Assembly (NCBI GenBank): GCA_938015525.1
Contig: CALLPC010000022.1
Span: forward strand, 23,856-87,855
From: an uncultured Dehalococcoidia bacterium
GTDB lineage: Bacteria > Chloroflexota > Dehalococcoidia > Tepidiformales > Tepidiformaceae
Reading direction: 5' to 3'
DNA: 64,000 nucleotides
Shown: in pieces, positions 54,625 through 64,000 of the stretch
Position numbering within the stretch: position 1 is the stretch's first letter
Layout of the letters: every line of letters starts with the position of its first letter
Translations under genes and position numbers: made by a program
Notes under the pieces: generated by a model
Database searches by the model: none
Told to the model about the DNA's origin: nothing
What the model saw: only the letters and a program-made list of their open reading frames with translations

Positions 54625-55350
54625 ATGGCAGAAATCACCCTGCCCGTCTTCCAGGGGCCCCTCGACCTCCTCCTTCGCCTCATCGAGAAGGACGACCTCG
54701 ATATCACCGCCGTCTCACTCGTCGCCGTGACCGACCAGTACCTCGCCGCCATCCACACCGGCGAGGGCTTCGACCCTTCCGCCCTCGCCGAGTTCGTCGC
54801 CATCGGTGCGCGCCTCATCTACCTCAAGTCCCGCGCCCTCCTCCCCCGCCCGCAGGGGGAGGAGGCGTCCACGCTCGAGGACGACGCCGTCGGCTCCGAG
54901 CTCGTCGAACTCCTCCGCGAGTACCGCCGCTTCCTCCAGGTCGTCGCCCTCCTCGAAGCCCGCCAGGAAGCCGGTTTTCGCATCTACACCCGTCTCGCCC
55001 CGCCGCCCGACCTCCCCGAAGCCTCTCCCCTCCAGGGCGTGAGCGTCGAACGCCTCCACGCCCTCATGCTCGAACTCCTCCAGCGCAAACCTGCCGACCC
55101 CCGGCCACGCGCCATCCTCCCCCGCGATACCGCCATCACGCTCGCCCAGCGCCTGGAACAGTTCCGCGACCGTCTCCGCCGCCGCGGCCGGTTCTCCTTC
55201 CGCCGCGCCATCCTCGAATGCGCTAACCGCCTCGAAGTCGTCGTCTCCTTCCTCGCCGTCCTCGAACTCCTCCGCGCCGGCGAGGCCGATGCCCTCCAGG
55301 AGACCCCATGGGGCGATATCCAGGTCGTCGCACTCGCCCCCGCCGCCTGA
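54625..55350 (+). CDS. scpA: Segregation and condensation protein A
   Basis: The 241-residue kleisin starts EITLPVFQGPLDLLLRLIEK and has VTDQYLAAIHTGEGFDPSAL, then AEFVAIGARLIYLKSRALLP and a C-terminal winged helix (RAILECANRLEVVVSFLAVL). ScpA joins the Smc dimer with ScpB in chromosome condensation. scpB is not in the window. It lies 67 bases after the DAHP synthase gene and is the last gene before the SAM riboswitch. Confidence 0.94.
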   Translation: MAEITLPVFQGPLDLLLRLIEKDDLDITAVSLVAVTDQYLAAIHTGEGFDPSALAEFVAIGARLIYLKSRALLPRPQGEEASTLEDDAVGSELVELLREYRRFLQVVALLEARQEAGFRIYTRLAPPPDLPEASPLQGVSVERLHALMLELLQRKPADPRPRAILPRDTAITLAQRLEQFRDRLRRRGRFSFRRAILECANRLEVVVSFLAVLELLRAGEADALQETPWGDIQVVALAPAA

Positions 55351-55403
55351 GCCGCTGCCCGCCTGGCATATCTTCCGCCACGCACCCCGCCCTGCTACCC
55401 TCA

Positions 55404-55490
55404 ACGCAGGCGTCAAGAGGGCTCCTCTGCCCGGCAACCTGGTTATGCCTCCAAGGTGCCAAACCGACGCGGCCCCGCGGCACCCGCCGC
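55404..55490 (+). promoter_or_regulatory. SAM riboswitch (SAM-I clan) before metK
   Basis: The leader contains CGTCAAGAGGGCTCCTCTGC, then CCCGGCAACCTGG (55430-55442) and CCAAGGTGCCAAACC (55451-55465), matching the conserved GCAACC and AAGGTGCCAA elements of SAM-I/SAM-IV-type riboswitches. An intrinsic terminator follows and metK comes next, so SAM would shut off its own synthesis. The exact class within the clan is not settled by eye. TACCCT at 55396-55401 is a possible -10. Confidence 0.85.
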
Positions 55491-55524
55491 CGGGCAACAA
55501 AAGGCGGGCTTGCGGGAAGGCCCG

Positions 55525-55563
55525 CCCCTCGCCGCCGCACCTCAGCGGCACGAGGGGATTTTT
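55525..55563 (+). terminator. Riboswitch terminator
   Basis: CCCCTCG (55525-55531) pairs with CGAGGGG (55551-55557), extended inside by GCCGC/GCGGC, and is followed by A and five Ts. An alternative hairpin GGCGGG (55503-55508) with CCCGCC (55521-55526) overlaps its 5' arm and may act as an antiterminator. It also ends readthrough from scpA. Confidence 0.8.
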
Positions 55564-55605
55564 CATGCCCGCACGAAGGCAACTCCACTACCGAAAGGGC
55601 GCCAC

Positions 55606-56769
55606 GTGTCCGAACGCAAGCTCCTCACCTCCGAATCCGTCACTGAAGGCCACCCCGACAAAATCTGCGACCAGATTAGCGACGCCGTCCTCGATGCCCT
55701 CCTCGAACAGGACCCCGCCTCCCGCGTCGCCTGCGAAACCGCCACCACCAACGGCCTCGTCCTCGTCATGGGCGAAATCACCACCGAAGGCTACGTCGAT
55801 ATCAACAAGCTCGTCCGCAGGACCATCGTCGATATCGGCTACGACTCCTCCGAAAAGGGCTTCGACGGCCATACCTGCGGGGTCATCACCTCCATCGCCG
55901 AGCAGTCGGCCGATATCGCCCGCGGCGTCGACAACACCGACCCCCGCTCCATCGGCGCCGGCGACCAGGGCATGATGATGGGCTTCGCCTGCAGCGAAAC
56001 CCCCGAATACATGCCGCTCACCATCTCCCTCGCCCACCGGCTCACCCGCCGCCTCGCCGAAGTCCGCAAATCCGGCACCCTCCCATGGGTCTGGCCCGAT
56101 GGCAAATCCCAGGTCACCGTCGAATACGACGAGCACTGGAACCCGATCCAGGTCGATACCGTCGTCATCTCCACCCAGCACTCCCCCGACGTCGAAGACC
56201 CCGAATTCATCACCACCCAGGTCACCAAACACGTCATCGAGCCCGTCGTCGGCCCCCTCCTCAGCAGGGACGTCACCATCCACGTCAACCCCACCGGCCG
56301 TTTCGTCATCGGCGGCCCGCGCGGCGATGCCGGCCTCACCGGCCGCAAAATCATCGTCGATACCTACGGCGGCGTCGCCCGCCACGGCGGCGGCGCGTTC
56401 TCCGGCAAAGACCCCACCAAGGTCGACCGCTCCGGCGCCTACGCCGCACGCTGGGTCGCCAAGAACATCGTCGCCGCTGGCCTCGCCACCCGCTGCGAGT
56501 TCATGCTCTCCTACGCCATCGGCGTCCCGCAGCCCACCTCCATCGGCATCGAAACCTTCGGCACCGGCGTCGTCCCCGATTCCGTCATCCTCGCAGCCGT
56601 TCGCAAACTCTTCGACCTCCGCCCCGGTGCCATCATCGAAGACCTCGGCCTCCGCCGGCCCATCTACCGCCCCACCGCCGCCTACGGCCACTTCGGCCGC
56701 ACCGACCTCGACCTTCCCTGGGAAGACACCTCCCGGGCCGCCGACCTCCGCGCCGCCGCCGGCCGCTGA
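55606..56769 (+). CDS. metK: S-adenosylmethionine synthetase
   Basis: The 387-residue enzyme starts at GTG 55606 ([20 protein letters not shown]) after AAAGGGCGCC; the upstream open frame lies in the riboswitch. It shows [36 protein letters not shown], the PP-binding [20 protein letters not shown] and [20 protein letters not shown]. It makes SAM from methionine and ATP. It is under the SAM riboswitch. Confidence 0.97.
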   Translation: MSERKLLTSESVTEGHPDKICDQISDAVLDALLEQDPASRVACETATTNGLVLVMGEITTEGYVDINKLVRRTIVDIGYDSSEKGFDGHTCGVITSIAEQSADIARGVDNTDPRSIGAGDQGMMMGFACSETPEYMPLTISLAHRLTRRLAEVRKSGTLPWVWPDGKSQVTVEYDEHWNPIQVDTVVISTQHSPDVEDPEFITTQVTKHVIEPVVGPLLSRDVTIHVNPTGRFVIGGPRGDAGLTGRKIIVDTYGGVARHGGGAFSGKDPTKVDRSGAYAARWVAKNIVAAGLATRCEFMLSYAIGVPQPTSIGIETFGTGVVPDSVILAAVRKLFDLRPGAIIEDLGLRRPIYRPTAAYGHFGRTDLDLPWEDTSRAADLRAAAGR

Positions 56770-56780
56770 CCCCGCCCCGC

Positions 56781-57794
56781 GTGGACGCCATCCTCCTCGT
56801 CGGCGGCCAGGGCACCCGCCTCCGCCCCCTCACCGCCCGCCGCCACAAGAGCCTCGTCCCCGTCTGCAACCGGCCCGCCATCGACTACCTCCTCGCATGG
56901 CTCGTACGGTCGGGCATCCGCCGCGCCATCCTCGCCCTCGGCCTCGCCAACGAAGACCTCGCCGCCCGCTACCCCGCCGGGCGGCACGGCCCCCTCGAAA
57001 TCCTCCCCATTATCGAAACCGCCCGGCTCGAATCCGGCGGCGCCATCCGCAACGCCGTCCAAGCCGCCGGCATCGACGACCGCTTCCTCGTCCTCAACGG
57101 CGACATCTACCTCGAACTCGACTTCGCCGCCGCCCTCCAGGCCCACTTCCAGCGCCGCGCCGACCTCACCCTCGCCCTCCACGAAGTCGAAGACCCCTCC
57201 AGCTTCGGCGTCGCCGTCTGCGGCGCAGATGGCCTCGTCACCGGCTTCGTCGAGAAACCCCCGCCCGGTGCCGCCCCCTCCCGTCTCGTCAACGCCGGCG
57301 CCTGGATCTTCGAGCGCCGCATCGTCGAAGAAATCCCCCCGGGCCCCGTCCGCGTCGAGGAAACCCTCTTCCCGTCCCTCATCGCTCGCCGCCGGGTCGT
57401 CCTCGGCTACCGCTTCGAAGGCCACTGGGCAGACCTCGGCACCCCCGCCCGCTACCTCGCCCTCCACCACGACCTCCTCGCCTCCGAAAATGCCGTCCAC
57501 CCCGCAGCCGCCATCCACCCTTCCGCCGACGTCACCCGCTCCGCCATCGGCGAGCGTTCGGTCATCGGTCCCCGGGCCAGCATTCACGGTTCGGTCCTCT
57601 GGGAACACGTCGAAGTCGGCGAGGCCGCCGAACTCCGCGACACGGTCGTCGCAGATGGCGCCCGCATCGGCCCCGCCGCCCGCCTCGATCGATGCGTCAT
57701 CGGCCCGGGCGCGACCATCGGCCCCGGCGCCGCGCCCCCGCCGGGCACGATCGTTGACGCAGACGGCCAGTATCATGGTCCCCATGTCGGATAA
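56781..57794 (+). CDS. Sugar-1-phosphate nucleotidyltransferase (mannose-1-phosphate guanylyltransferase-like)
   Basis: The 337-residue protein starts at a GTG, 11 bases after metK (VDAILLVGGQGTRLRPLTAR; RHKSLVPVCNRPAIDYLLAW). GGAIRNAVQAAG and LNGDIYLELDF follow the nucleotidyltransferase fold, GFVEKPPPG is the sugar site, and the C-terminal third (about 250-330) is a left-handed beta helix (HPSADVTRSAIGERSVIGPR). It makes GDP-mannose or a dTDP/UDP sugar; the phosphomannomutase and isomerase downstream favour GDP-mannose. It overlaps the next gene by 11 bases. Confidence 0.88.
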   Translation: MDAILLVGGQGTRLRPLTARRHKSLVPVCNRPAIDYLLAWLVRSGIRRAILALGLANEDLAARYPAGRHGPLEILPIIETARLESGGAIRNAVQAAGIDDRFLVLNGDIYLELDFAAALQAHFQRRADLTLALHEVEDPSSFGVAVCGADGLVTGFVEKPPPGAAPSRLVNAGAWIFERRIVEEIPPGPVRVEETLFPSLIARRRVVLGYRFEGHWADLGTPARYLALHHDLLASENAVHPAAAIHPSADVTRSAIGERSVIGPRASIHGSVLWEHVEVGEAAELRDTVVADGARIGPAARLDRCVIGPGATIGPGAAPPPGTIVDADGQYHGPHVG

Positions 57795-59208
57795 CCCCGT
57801 TCGCTTCGGCACCGATGGCTGGCGCGCCATCATCGCCGATACCTTCACCTTCGAAAACGTCCGTGCCTGCGCCCGCGCCATCGCCGACCACTTCGCCGAG
57901 CGCGGCGGCACCGGCCGCCCCCTCGTCGTCGGCTACGACACCCGCTTCCTCTCCGACCACTTCGCCCGCGACGTCGCCCGCGTCCTCGCCGGGGCCGGCT
58001 TCACCGTCCAGCTCGCCGACCGGCCCGCCCCGACCCCCGCCATCAGCTACCGCATCATCGAAGTCGGCGCGGCCGGCGGGGTCGTCGTCACCAGCTCCCA
58101 CAACCCCTTCAACTGGAACGGCATCAAGGTCAAACCCCATTACGGCGGCAGCGCCAGCCCAGAAATCGTCGCCGATATCGAACGCCGCGTGCCCGCTATC
58201 CTCGCCAGCCCGGGCGGCGTGCCCATGGCCACCGCCGATACAGAGGCCATCACCGCCTTCGACCCCATCCCCGGCTACCTGGCCGCGCTCGGGCGCCAGG
58301 TCAACCTCCAGCGCATCCGCAGCGCGGGCCTCGCCGTCGCCGCCGACCCCATGTACGGCGCCGGGACCGGCCTCTTCACCGAGCTCCTCGAAGGAGGCTC
58401 GACCACGGTCCGCGAAATCCATACCGAGCGGAACCCCGCGTTCCCCGGCATCCGCGCCCCTGAGCCCATCGAGAGCAACCTCGGCGAATTCCTCCTCCTC
58501 ATGAGCACCGGTCGCTACCGGGTCGGCATCGCCAACGACGGCGACGCCGACCGCGTCGGCCTCGTCGATGAGCACGGCCGCTACGTCGACCAGCTCCGCA
58601 CCTTCGCCCTCCTCATCAACTACCTCCTCGGTGAGCGCGGCCTCCGCGGACCCATCGTCCGCTCCATCACCACCACCCGCATGGCCAATCTCCTCGCCGC
58701 CCATTACGGCGTCGACTGCTTCGAAACGCCCGTTGGCTTCAAGTTCATCGGGCCGCTCATGATGGCAAAGGATGCGCTCATCGGCGGCGAAGAGTCCGGC
58801 GGCTACGGCTTCCGGGGCCACCTCCCCGAGCGCGACGGCATCCTCGCCGGGCTCTTCCTCCTGGACTACGTCGCCGCCACCGGCAAATCGCCCTCGGAAC
58901 TCCTCCAGCAGGTCTTCGAAATCACCGGGCCCCACTACTACGCTCGCGACGACTACGACCTCGAACCCGGCCAGCGCGACGAAATCCGCGCGGCCCTCGA
59001 TGCCGCCGCGCCGGCGGATATCGCCGGTCGCCGCGTCACCGCCAGCGACCGTACCGACGGGTGGCGCTTCCTCTTCGATGGAGGCTGGCTCCTCTTCCGC
59101 CTCTCCGGCACTGAGCCCCTCCTCCGCATCTATACCGAAGTCACCGAAGAATCCCTCGTCCGGCCCGTCCTCGATGCTGGCGCAGCCATCGCCGGGGTCC
59201 GCCGATGA
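57784..59208 (+). CDS. Phosphoglucomutase/phosphomannomutase family protein
   Basis: The 474-residue protein reads VRFGTDGWRAIIADTFTFEN, the phospho-serine loop VVVTSSHNPFNWNGIKV, the metal-binding VGIANDGDADRVGLVDEHG, the sugar-binding GGEESGGYGFRGHLPERDGI and the C-terminal RLSGTEPLLRIYTEV. It interconverts 1- and 6-phosphates of glucose or mannose. An ATG 9 bases upstream (57775) is equally possible. The gene order with the nucleotidyltransferase and isomerase supports a mannose route. Confidence 0.93.
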   Translation: MSDNPVRFGTDGWRAIIADTFTFENVRACARAIADHFAERGGTGRPLVVGYDTRFLSDHFARDVARVLAGAGFTVQLADRPAPTPAISYRIIEVGAAGGVVVTSSHNPFNWNGIKVKPHYGGSASPEIVADIERRVPAILASPGGVPMATADTEAITAFDPIPGYLAALGRQVNLQRIRSAGLAVAADPMYGAGTGLFTELLEGGSTTVREIHTERNPAFPGIRAPEPIESNLGEFLLLMSTGRYRVGIANDGDADRVGLVDEHGRYVDQLRTFALLINYLLGERGLRGPIVRSITTTRMANLLAAHYGVDCFETPVGFKFIGPLMMAKDALIGGEESGGYGFRGHLPERDGILAGLFLLDYVAATGKSPSELLQQVFEITGPHYYARDDYDLEPGQRDEIRAALDAAAPADIAGRRVTASDRTDGWRFLFDGGWLLFRLSGTEPLLRIYTEVTEESLVRPVLDAGAAIAGVRR

Positions 59209-60281
59209 GCTCTGCATTCGAACCGGGCCCGGCGGCCGCTGCCATCGACCGCGCCGGCATGTGGCGCCACATCGCTGCCTTCGGCGAGCAGCTTGCCCGG
59301 GAATGGCGCCGCTCCGCCGACCTCGAGCTTCCCCTGCCCCGCGGCCGCACGCCCGAACACCTCGTCATCGCCGCCACCGGCGGGTCAGCCGCCGCCGGCG
59401 ATATCGTTGCCGCCCTCGCCGCCCCTACGAGCGAAATCCCGGTGACCGTCGTCCGCGGGCGTACACTCCCCAATTACGTCAGCGAGCGGACCCTCGTCGT
59501 CGCCGTCTCCTGCTCCGGCAACACCGCCGAGACCCTCGCCCTCTACGACGATGCGTGGCGCCGGGACGCGTTCATCGTCGCCATCACCGGTGGCGGCCGC
59601 CTCGCCGCGCGCTGTGAGGACGACGGCGTCCCCGTTTGGCGGTTCTCCTCCGACGCCCCGCCCCGCGCCGCCATCGCCCACCTCCTCGCCCCCCTCCTCC
59701 GCATCGTCGAGCGGCTCGGGCTCTATCTCGTCACCGGCCCCGCGGTCGAGCGTGCCGCAGCGCGTGCCAGTGAACTCGCCGTCGACCTCCTCGCCCCGCG
59801 CCCCGAACGACCGGACCTGGCAGCCCTGGCAGCCGACCTCATCCCCCGGGTCCCCCTCGTTCTTGCCGGCGGCCACCTCGCCCCGCTCGCCGAGCGCACC
59901 CGCAACCAGCTCGCCGAGAACGCCAAGCTCCTCGCCGCCGCCGGTACGCTCCCGGAAGCAGCCCACAACCTCGTCGTCGGGCTCGATGCTGAACTGGCCC
60001 CCGCCCGGTGGAGCATCCTCGCCCTCGCAGCAGAGCACGACCCGGCAGCTCCCTACCTCGCCGCCCTCGAAGAGCTCGCCGCCGCTCGCGGCATCCCCGT
60101 CCACCCGCTTCCCGTCCCCGGCCACGACCCGTTCGAGCAGGCTATCGCAGCCCTCGTCACCGTCGATGCCCTCTCCTGGCACGCCGCAATCGCCCGCGGC
60201 GTCGACCCCACACCCATTCCTGAAATCGACACCATCCGCCAGCGCCTCGCCCGCCTTTTCCCCGCGGAAATATCGACGTAA
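59205..60281 (+). CDS. Bifunctional phosphoglucose/phosphomannose isomerase-like SIS protein
   Basis: The 358-residue protein has two SIS domains: HLVIAATGGSAAAGDIVAAL, then VVAVSCSGNTAETLALYDDA (about 90-110) and later NQLAENAKLLAAAGTLPEAA with the active-site Glu/His-type residues (AAHNLVVGLD). It matches the bifunctional isomerase family that converts fructose 6-phosphate to glucose 6- or mannose 6-phosphate. The ATG overlaps the mutase stop (ATGA), completing fructose 6-phosphate to nucleotide-mannose. Confidence 0.87.
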   Translation: MSSAFEPGPAAAAIDRAGMWRHIAAFGEQLAREWRRSADLELPLPRGRTPEHLVIAATGGSAAAGDIVAALAAPTSEIPVTVVRGRTLPNYVSERTLVVAVSCSGNTAETLALYDDAWRRDAFIVAITGGGRLAARCEDDGVPVWRFSSDAPPRAAIAHLLAPLLRIVERLGLYLVTGPAVERAAARASELAVDLLAPRPERPDLAALAADLIPRVPLVLAGGHLAPLAERTRNQLAENAKLLAAAGTLPEAAHNLVVGLDAELAPARWSILALAAEHDPAAPYLAALEELAAARGIPVHPLPVPGHDPFEQAIAALVTVDALSWHAAIARGVDPTPIPEIDTIRQRLARLFPAEIST

Positions 60282-60439
60282 TCTGATTCCCAGCGGGCCG
60301 AACGGAGGGCAATCGGCTTACCGGCCACCCCTCCAGCCACCGCCCCTACGGGCAGCCGCGACCGCACGGCGCGGCGGGCAGCTGGCGCCCCTACCGGGTT
60401 CCGCCGGCTCTCGGGTTCGCCCCGCGGAAAGGGACCCTC

Positions 60440-62127
<1,688 letters not shown>

Positions 62128-62131
<4 letters not shown>

Positions 62132-62745
62132 ACCCCTCCACCAACGGCTACCACCCACGCAAACGCGCCAACCACCACACTGTCGTCGCCATCGTCGAAG
62201 ACAAGCCCGGCGTCCTCATGCGCGTCGCGAGCCTCTTCCGCCGTCGCGGCTTCAACATCGAATCCCTCACCGTCGGCCACTCCGAAATGCCCGGCCTCAG
62301 CCGCATGACCATCGTCGTCGACGGCGACAGCGCACCCGTCGAACAGGTCGAAAAACAGCTCTACAAACTCATTGACGTCATCAAGGTCAGCGACCTCAGC
62401 AACGAAGACATCGTCGCCCGCGAGCTCGCCATGATTAAGGTCCGCTGCAACAACGTGAACCGCCACGAGCTGCTCGATATCGCCAGCGTCTTCCGCGCCG
62501 ACGTCGTCGACATCGCCACCAACTCCATCATCCTCCAGGTCGTCGGAGACGAAGACAAAATCGACGGCCTCATCAAGATGTGCGAGCCCTACGGCATCCG
62601 CGAACTCTCCCGCACGGGCCGTATCGCCATGGTCCGCGGCACCAAGACCACTACCGTCCACGAACCCGAACCCGAGCGCATCGCCCGCATCCACCAGACC
62701 CAGGGCCGTCGCGTCGAGGGCGACCTCCCCTTCTCCAGCGACTGA
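62128..62745 (+). CDS. ilvN: Acetolactate synthase small (regulatory) subunit
   Basis: The 205-residue protein has two ACT-type domains: HHTVVAIVEDKPGVLMRVAS, LFRRRGFNIESLTVGHSEMP and LSRMTIVVDGD, then ELAMIKVRCNNVNRHELLDI and RELSRTGRIAMVRG. It confers valine feedback on IlvB. The GTG overlaps the ilvB stop (GTGA). The length is above the 160-residue type because of a C-terminal extension (HEPEPERIARIHQTQGRRVE). Confidence 0.95.
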
Positions 62746-62766
62746 ATCCGCCAGCCCGGCGGGCCA

Positions 62767-62796
62767 GCGGCGGGGCTCCGCACGGGGCCCCGCCGC
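62767..62796 (+). terminator. Hairpin after ilvN
   Basis: GCGGCGGGGC (62767-62776) pairs with GCCCCGCCGC (62787-62796), a 10-pair stem with a 10-base loop, 22 bases past the ilvN stop; no U tract. Confidence 0.55.
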
Positions 62797-62874
62797 CGCA
62801 TCTCAGCCCGAACTGGCTCATAGCGCGTCTCCCGGTCCCTCGAGCCCGCGCTTCGCCCGCTCCCGCCCCTGCAG

Positions 62875-62922
62875 AGCGGTGTGGAGCAACCCACCGGGGT
62901 TCGAATCTCCCCCTCTCCGCCA
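62875..62922 (+). other. tRNA-Ser 3' fragment (attachment-site remnant)
   Basis: The 48 bases read as the 3' half of a class II tRNA: the anticodon-stem 3' strand AGCGG, a long variable arm (GTGTGGAGCAACCCACC), a T arm (GGGGTTCGAATCTCCC) and acceptor CCTCTCC with G discriminator and encoded CCA. This resembles bacterial tRNA-Ser. No matching 5' half (GGAGAGG) lies in the preceding 130 bases, so the gene is incomplete. Such fragments are left at integration sites of tyrosine recombinases, and an integrase gene follows. Confidence 0.75.
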
Positions 62923-62935
62923 GGAAATCGAATCT

Positions 62936-62966
62936 GGACTGGACGTAACGTTCAGTCCTTTTTTTT
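62936..62966 (+). terminator. Intrinsic terminator after the tRNA fragment
   Basis: GGACTG (62936-62941) pairs with CAGTCC (62953-62958), with extra ACGT/ACGT pairing inside the loop, followed by eight Ts. It is a classic terminator for the tRNA, and the only one in the window with a long pure U tract. Confidence 0.85.
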
Positions 62967-62971
62967 CATGT

Positions 62972-62997
62972 CAACTGTTGAGCCGCCCCAACAGTTG
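62972..62997. repeat. Paired CAAC-N-GTTG palindromes near the integrase
   Basis: CAACTGTTG (62972-62980) and CAACAGTTG (62989-62997) are inverted copies, each itself an odd palindrome, 17 bases centre to centre. They lie between the tRNA fragment and the integrase 3' end and could be integrase arm- or accessory-factor sites. Confidence 0.4.
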
Positions 62998-63054
62998 GCT
63001 ACCGTTTGGCTGCGGATGACTGCGGGCGACGACCGGCCCGCGCACTGCGCCGGG

Positions 63055-64000
63055 CTATGCGCGCGCCGCGCGCTCGATGGCGGCCCCGAGCCGGGCTGCC
63101 GCCTCCCGCAACTCGTGGAGCCCGGGTGAACCGGCGTACACGTCCAGGGTGAACGACGCCCGCGCATGCCCCAGCATCTCCGCAAGGACCCTCGGCGGCA
63201 CCCCCGCTGCTGCCATCAGGGTCGCCGCCGTGTGGCGCAGGTCGTGCAGGCGCGCATCAACACCTGCACGCTTCGCAAAGCCGCTCCACCAGGTGCTCAG
63301 CGCCCCGGGCGAAACCGGGCCGCTCGCCCTCGCCAGGACCCACTCCCCGCCCTTCCACCCCGGCCCGGCGGCCAGGCGTTCCTCCAGCTGCAGCCGGCGC
63401 CACGCCGCCAGCTCATCGAGCAACGCCGGGTGGATGGGGACCACCCGGCTCCCGGAGGCCGTCTTTGGCGAACCGACTACCTCCCCCTGCGCCGTCCGCA
63501 GCCGCGCCCGCCGCACCGCGATGGTGCCGGCCCCGAGGTCGACGTCCTCCCACTGCAGCCCCAACGCTTCGCCCCGGCGCATCCCCGTATAGAGCAGCAG
63601 CATCCCGGCTGCCCGGTAGACAGCCGGCGCCTGCTTCAGCGCGACCACCACGGCGCCGACCTCCTCCCGGCGCAGCGGACCTACCCTCCGGGCCGCCCTG
63701 GGCTGTGGCAGTTCGGCATAGGCCGCCGGGTTCCGCGCGATGACCTGGAGCCTGCACGCGTCCTCGAGGGCTTTGTGCAGCACCTGGTGGTACTTCCGGA
63801 CGGTCAGCGGCGCGATGCCCTGTGCGAGCCAGCGCCCATACAGGCCCTGGACCTGCATTGGCCGCAGCGCCTGCAGCTGGAATCGCCCGAGGGCCGGGAC
63901 CAGGTGAAGACGGACGACCTCCTCGTAGCGCTCGTACGTCGTCGGCCGGAGGTGGGGCGCCCGCTGGGCGAGCCACTGCCGGAGCCACTCGGCGACCGTC
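63055..64000 (-). CDS. Tyrosine recombinase/phage-type integrase (5' end beyond window)
   Basis: The frame is open from the TAG at 63055-63057 to the window edge, 315 codons. The N-terminal SAM-like core-binding domain is partly visible (RPTTYERYEEVVRLHLVPAL; GRFQLQALRPMQVQGLYGRW). The catalytic domain has Arg in LLYTGMRRGEALGLQWEDVD, the His-x-x-Arg in LHDLRHTAATLMAAAGV, LGHARASFTLDVYAG with the nucleophile Tyr. It recombines the element with its tRNA site. The 3' end of the gene faces the tRNA-Ser fragment. Confidence 0.93.
   Translation of the reverse strand, partial: TVAEWLRQWLAQRAPHLRPTTYERYEEVVRLHLVPALGRFQLQALRPMQVQGLYGRWLAQGIAPLTVRKYHQVLHKALEDACRLQVIARNPAAYAELPQPRAARRVGPLRREEVGAVVVALKQAPAVYRAAGMLLLYTGMRRGEALGLQWEDVDLGAGTIAVRRARLRTAQGEVVGSPKTASGSRVVPIHPALLDELAAWRRLQLEERLAAGPGWKGGEWVLARASGPVSPGALSTWWSGFAKRAGVDARLHDLRHTAATLMAAAGVPPRVLAEMLGHARASFTLDVYAGSPGLHELREAAARLGAAIERAARA

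Larger units (their letters stand above)
62875..64000. mobile_element. Edge of an integrated element (tRNA-Ser fragment plus integrase)
   Basis: A tRNA 3' fragment, an AT-richer stretch with inverted repeats and an integrase gene running off the window together mark an integration site. Bases 63841-63900 contain 22 G and 22 C, whereas core DNA such as 18001-18060 has 13 G and 27 C, so the segment lacks the window's strand skew. The far boundary is beyond 64000. Confidence 0.55.

Noticed and set aside
60261..60430. CCCGCGGAAA direct repeats at 60261-60270 and 60421-60430 as element ends
   Set aside because: Too short and GC-rich to be meaningful in this sequence. They lie around the ilvB leader without any transposase or other mobile feature.

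Overview
The window is about 64 kb of very GC-rich, gene-dense bacterial chromosome, almost all of it core metabolism. The organism is probably a member of the Chloroflexota, perhaps near the high-GC Dehalococcoidia/Tepidiforma group. This is an inference from the high GC, a T-box in a high-GC genome, a fused trehalose synthase-maltokinase, the MoxR/DUF58/transglutaminase operon and the two-gene acetolactate synthase; no rRNA gene is present to settle it. The + strand is C-rich whichever strand is coding, so + genes favour C-ending codons and - genes favour G-ending codons. This looks like replication-strand skew with the - strand leading.

Bases 1-8640 hold a cut-off acyl-CoA dehydrogenase, an MMPL exporter with a divergent TetR regulator, a MoxR-DUF58-transglutaminase-like operon whose transglutaminase domain has lost all three catalytic residues, and an O6-alkylguanine methyltransferase. 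Bases 8749-19593 hold a peptide-type ABC importer without its ATPases, an MFS exporter, the glycogen/trehalose pair treS-mak and glgB, and a small orphan gene. Bases 19579-25962 hold an SDR, a dienelactone hydrolase, queG, a SufR-like regulator behind a probable cobalamin riboswitch, a second acyl-CoA dehydrogenase, a DinB-like protein and a TPR protein. Bases 26068-38405 hold a cysteine-cluster protein, an EamA transporter, an M20 amidohydrolase, LOG, ndk, tsaB, tsaE, an XRE regulator, a flavin reductase, citrate synthase, nadE, a zinc ribbon, glgC, DUF2203 and an alpha/beta hydrolase.

From 38418 to 55350 runs one very long + strand transcription unit that starts with a tryptophan-type T-box (specifier TGG). 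Its order is trpB2, a CADD/PqqC-like diiron-type protein, a four-helix-bundle protein, trpS, trpE, two degenerate NUDIX proteins (the second fused to a carboxymuconolactone decarboxylase domain), a HAD phosphatase, an orphan, trpG, trpD, trpC, trpF, trpB, two CPBP membrane proteases, trpA, aroH, DAHP synthase and scpA. Most neighbours overlap by 1-11 bases, so translation is probably coupled. The set covers entry into the shikimate pathway, the chorismate branch to tryptophan, tryptophan charging and possibly 4-aminobenzoate synthesis.

A SAM-I-clan riboswitch with an intrinsic terminator then controls metK, followed by a sugar-1-phosphate nucleotidyltransferase, a phosphomannomutase/phosphoglucomutase and a phosphoglucose/phosphomannose isomerase (a GDP-mannose-like supply set), and then ilvB-ilvN. 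At the right edge a 48-base 3' fragment of a tRNA-Ser gene, its terminator and a tyrosine integrase running off the window mark an integration site; this segment lacks the C-rich strand skew.

No rRNA, CRISPR array, insertion sequence or complete tRNA gene was seen.
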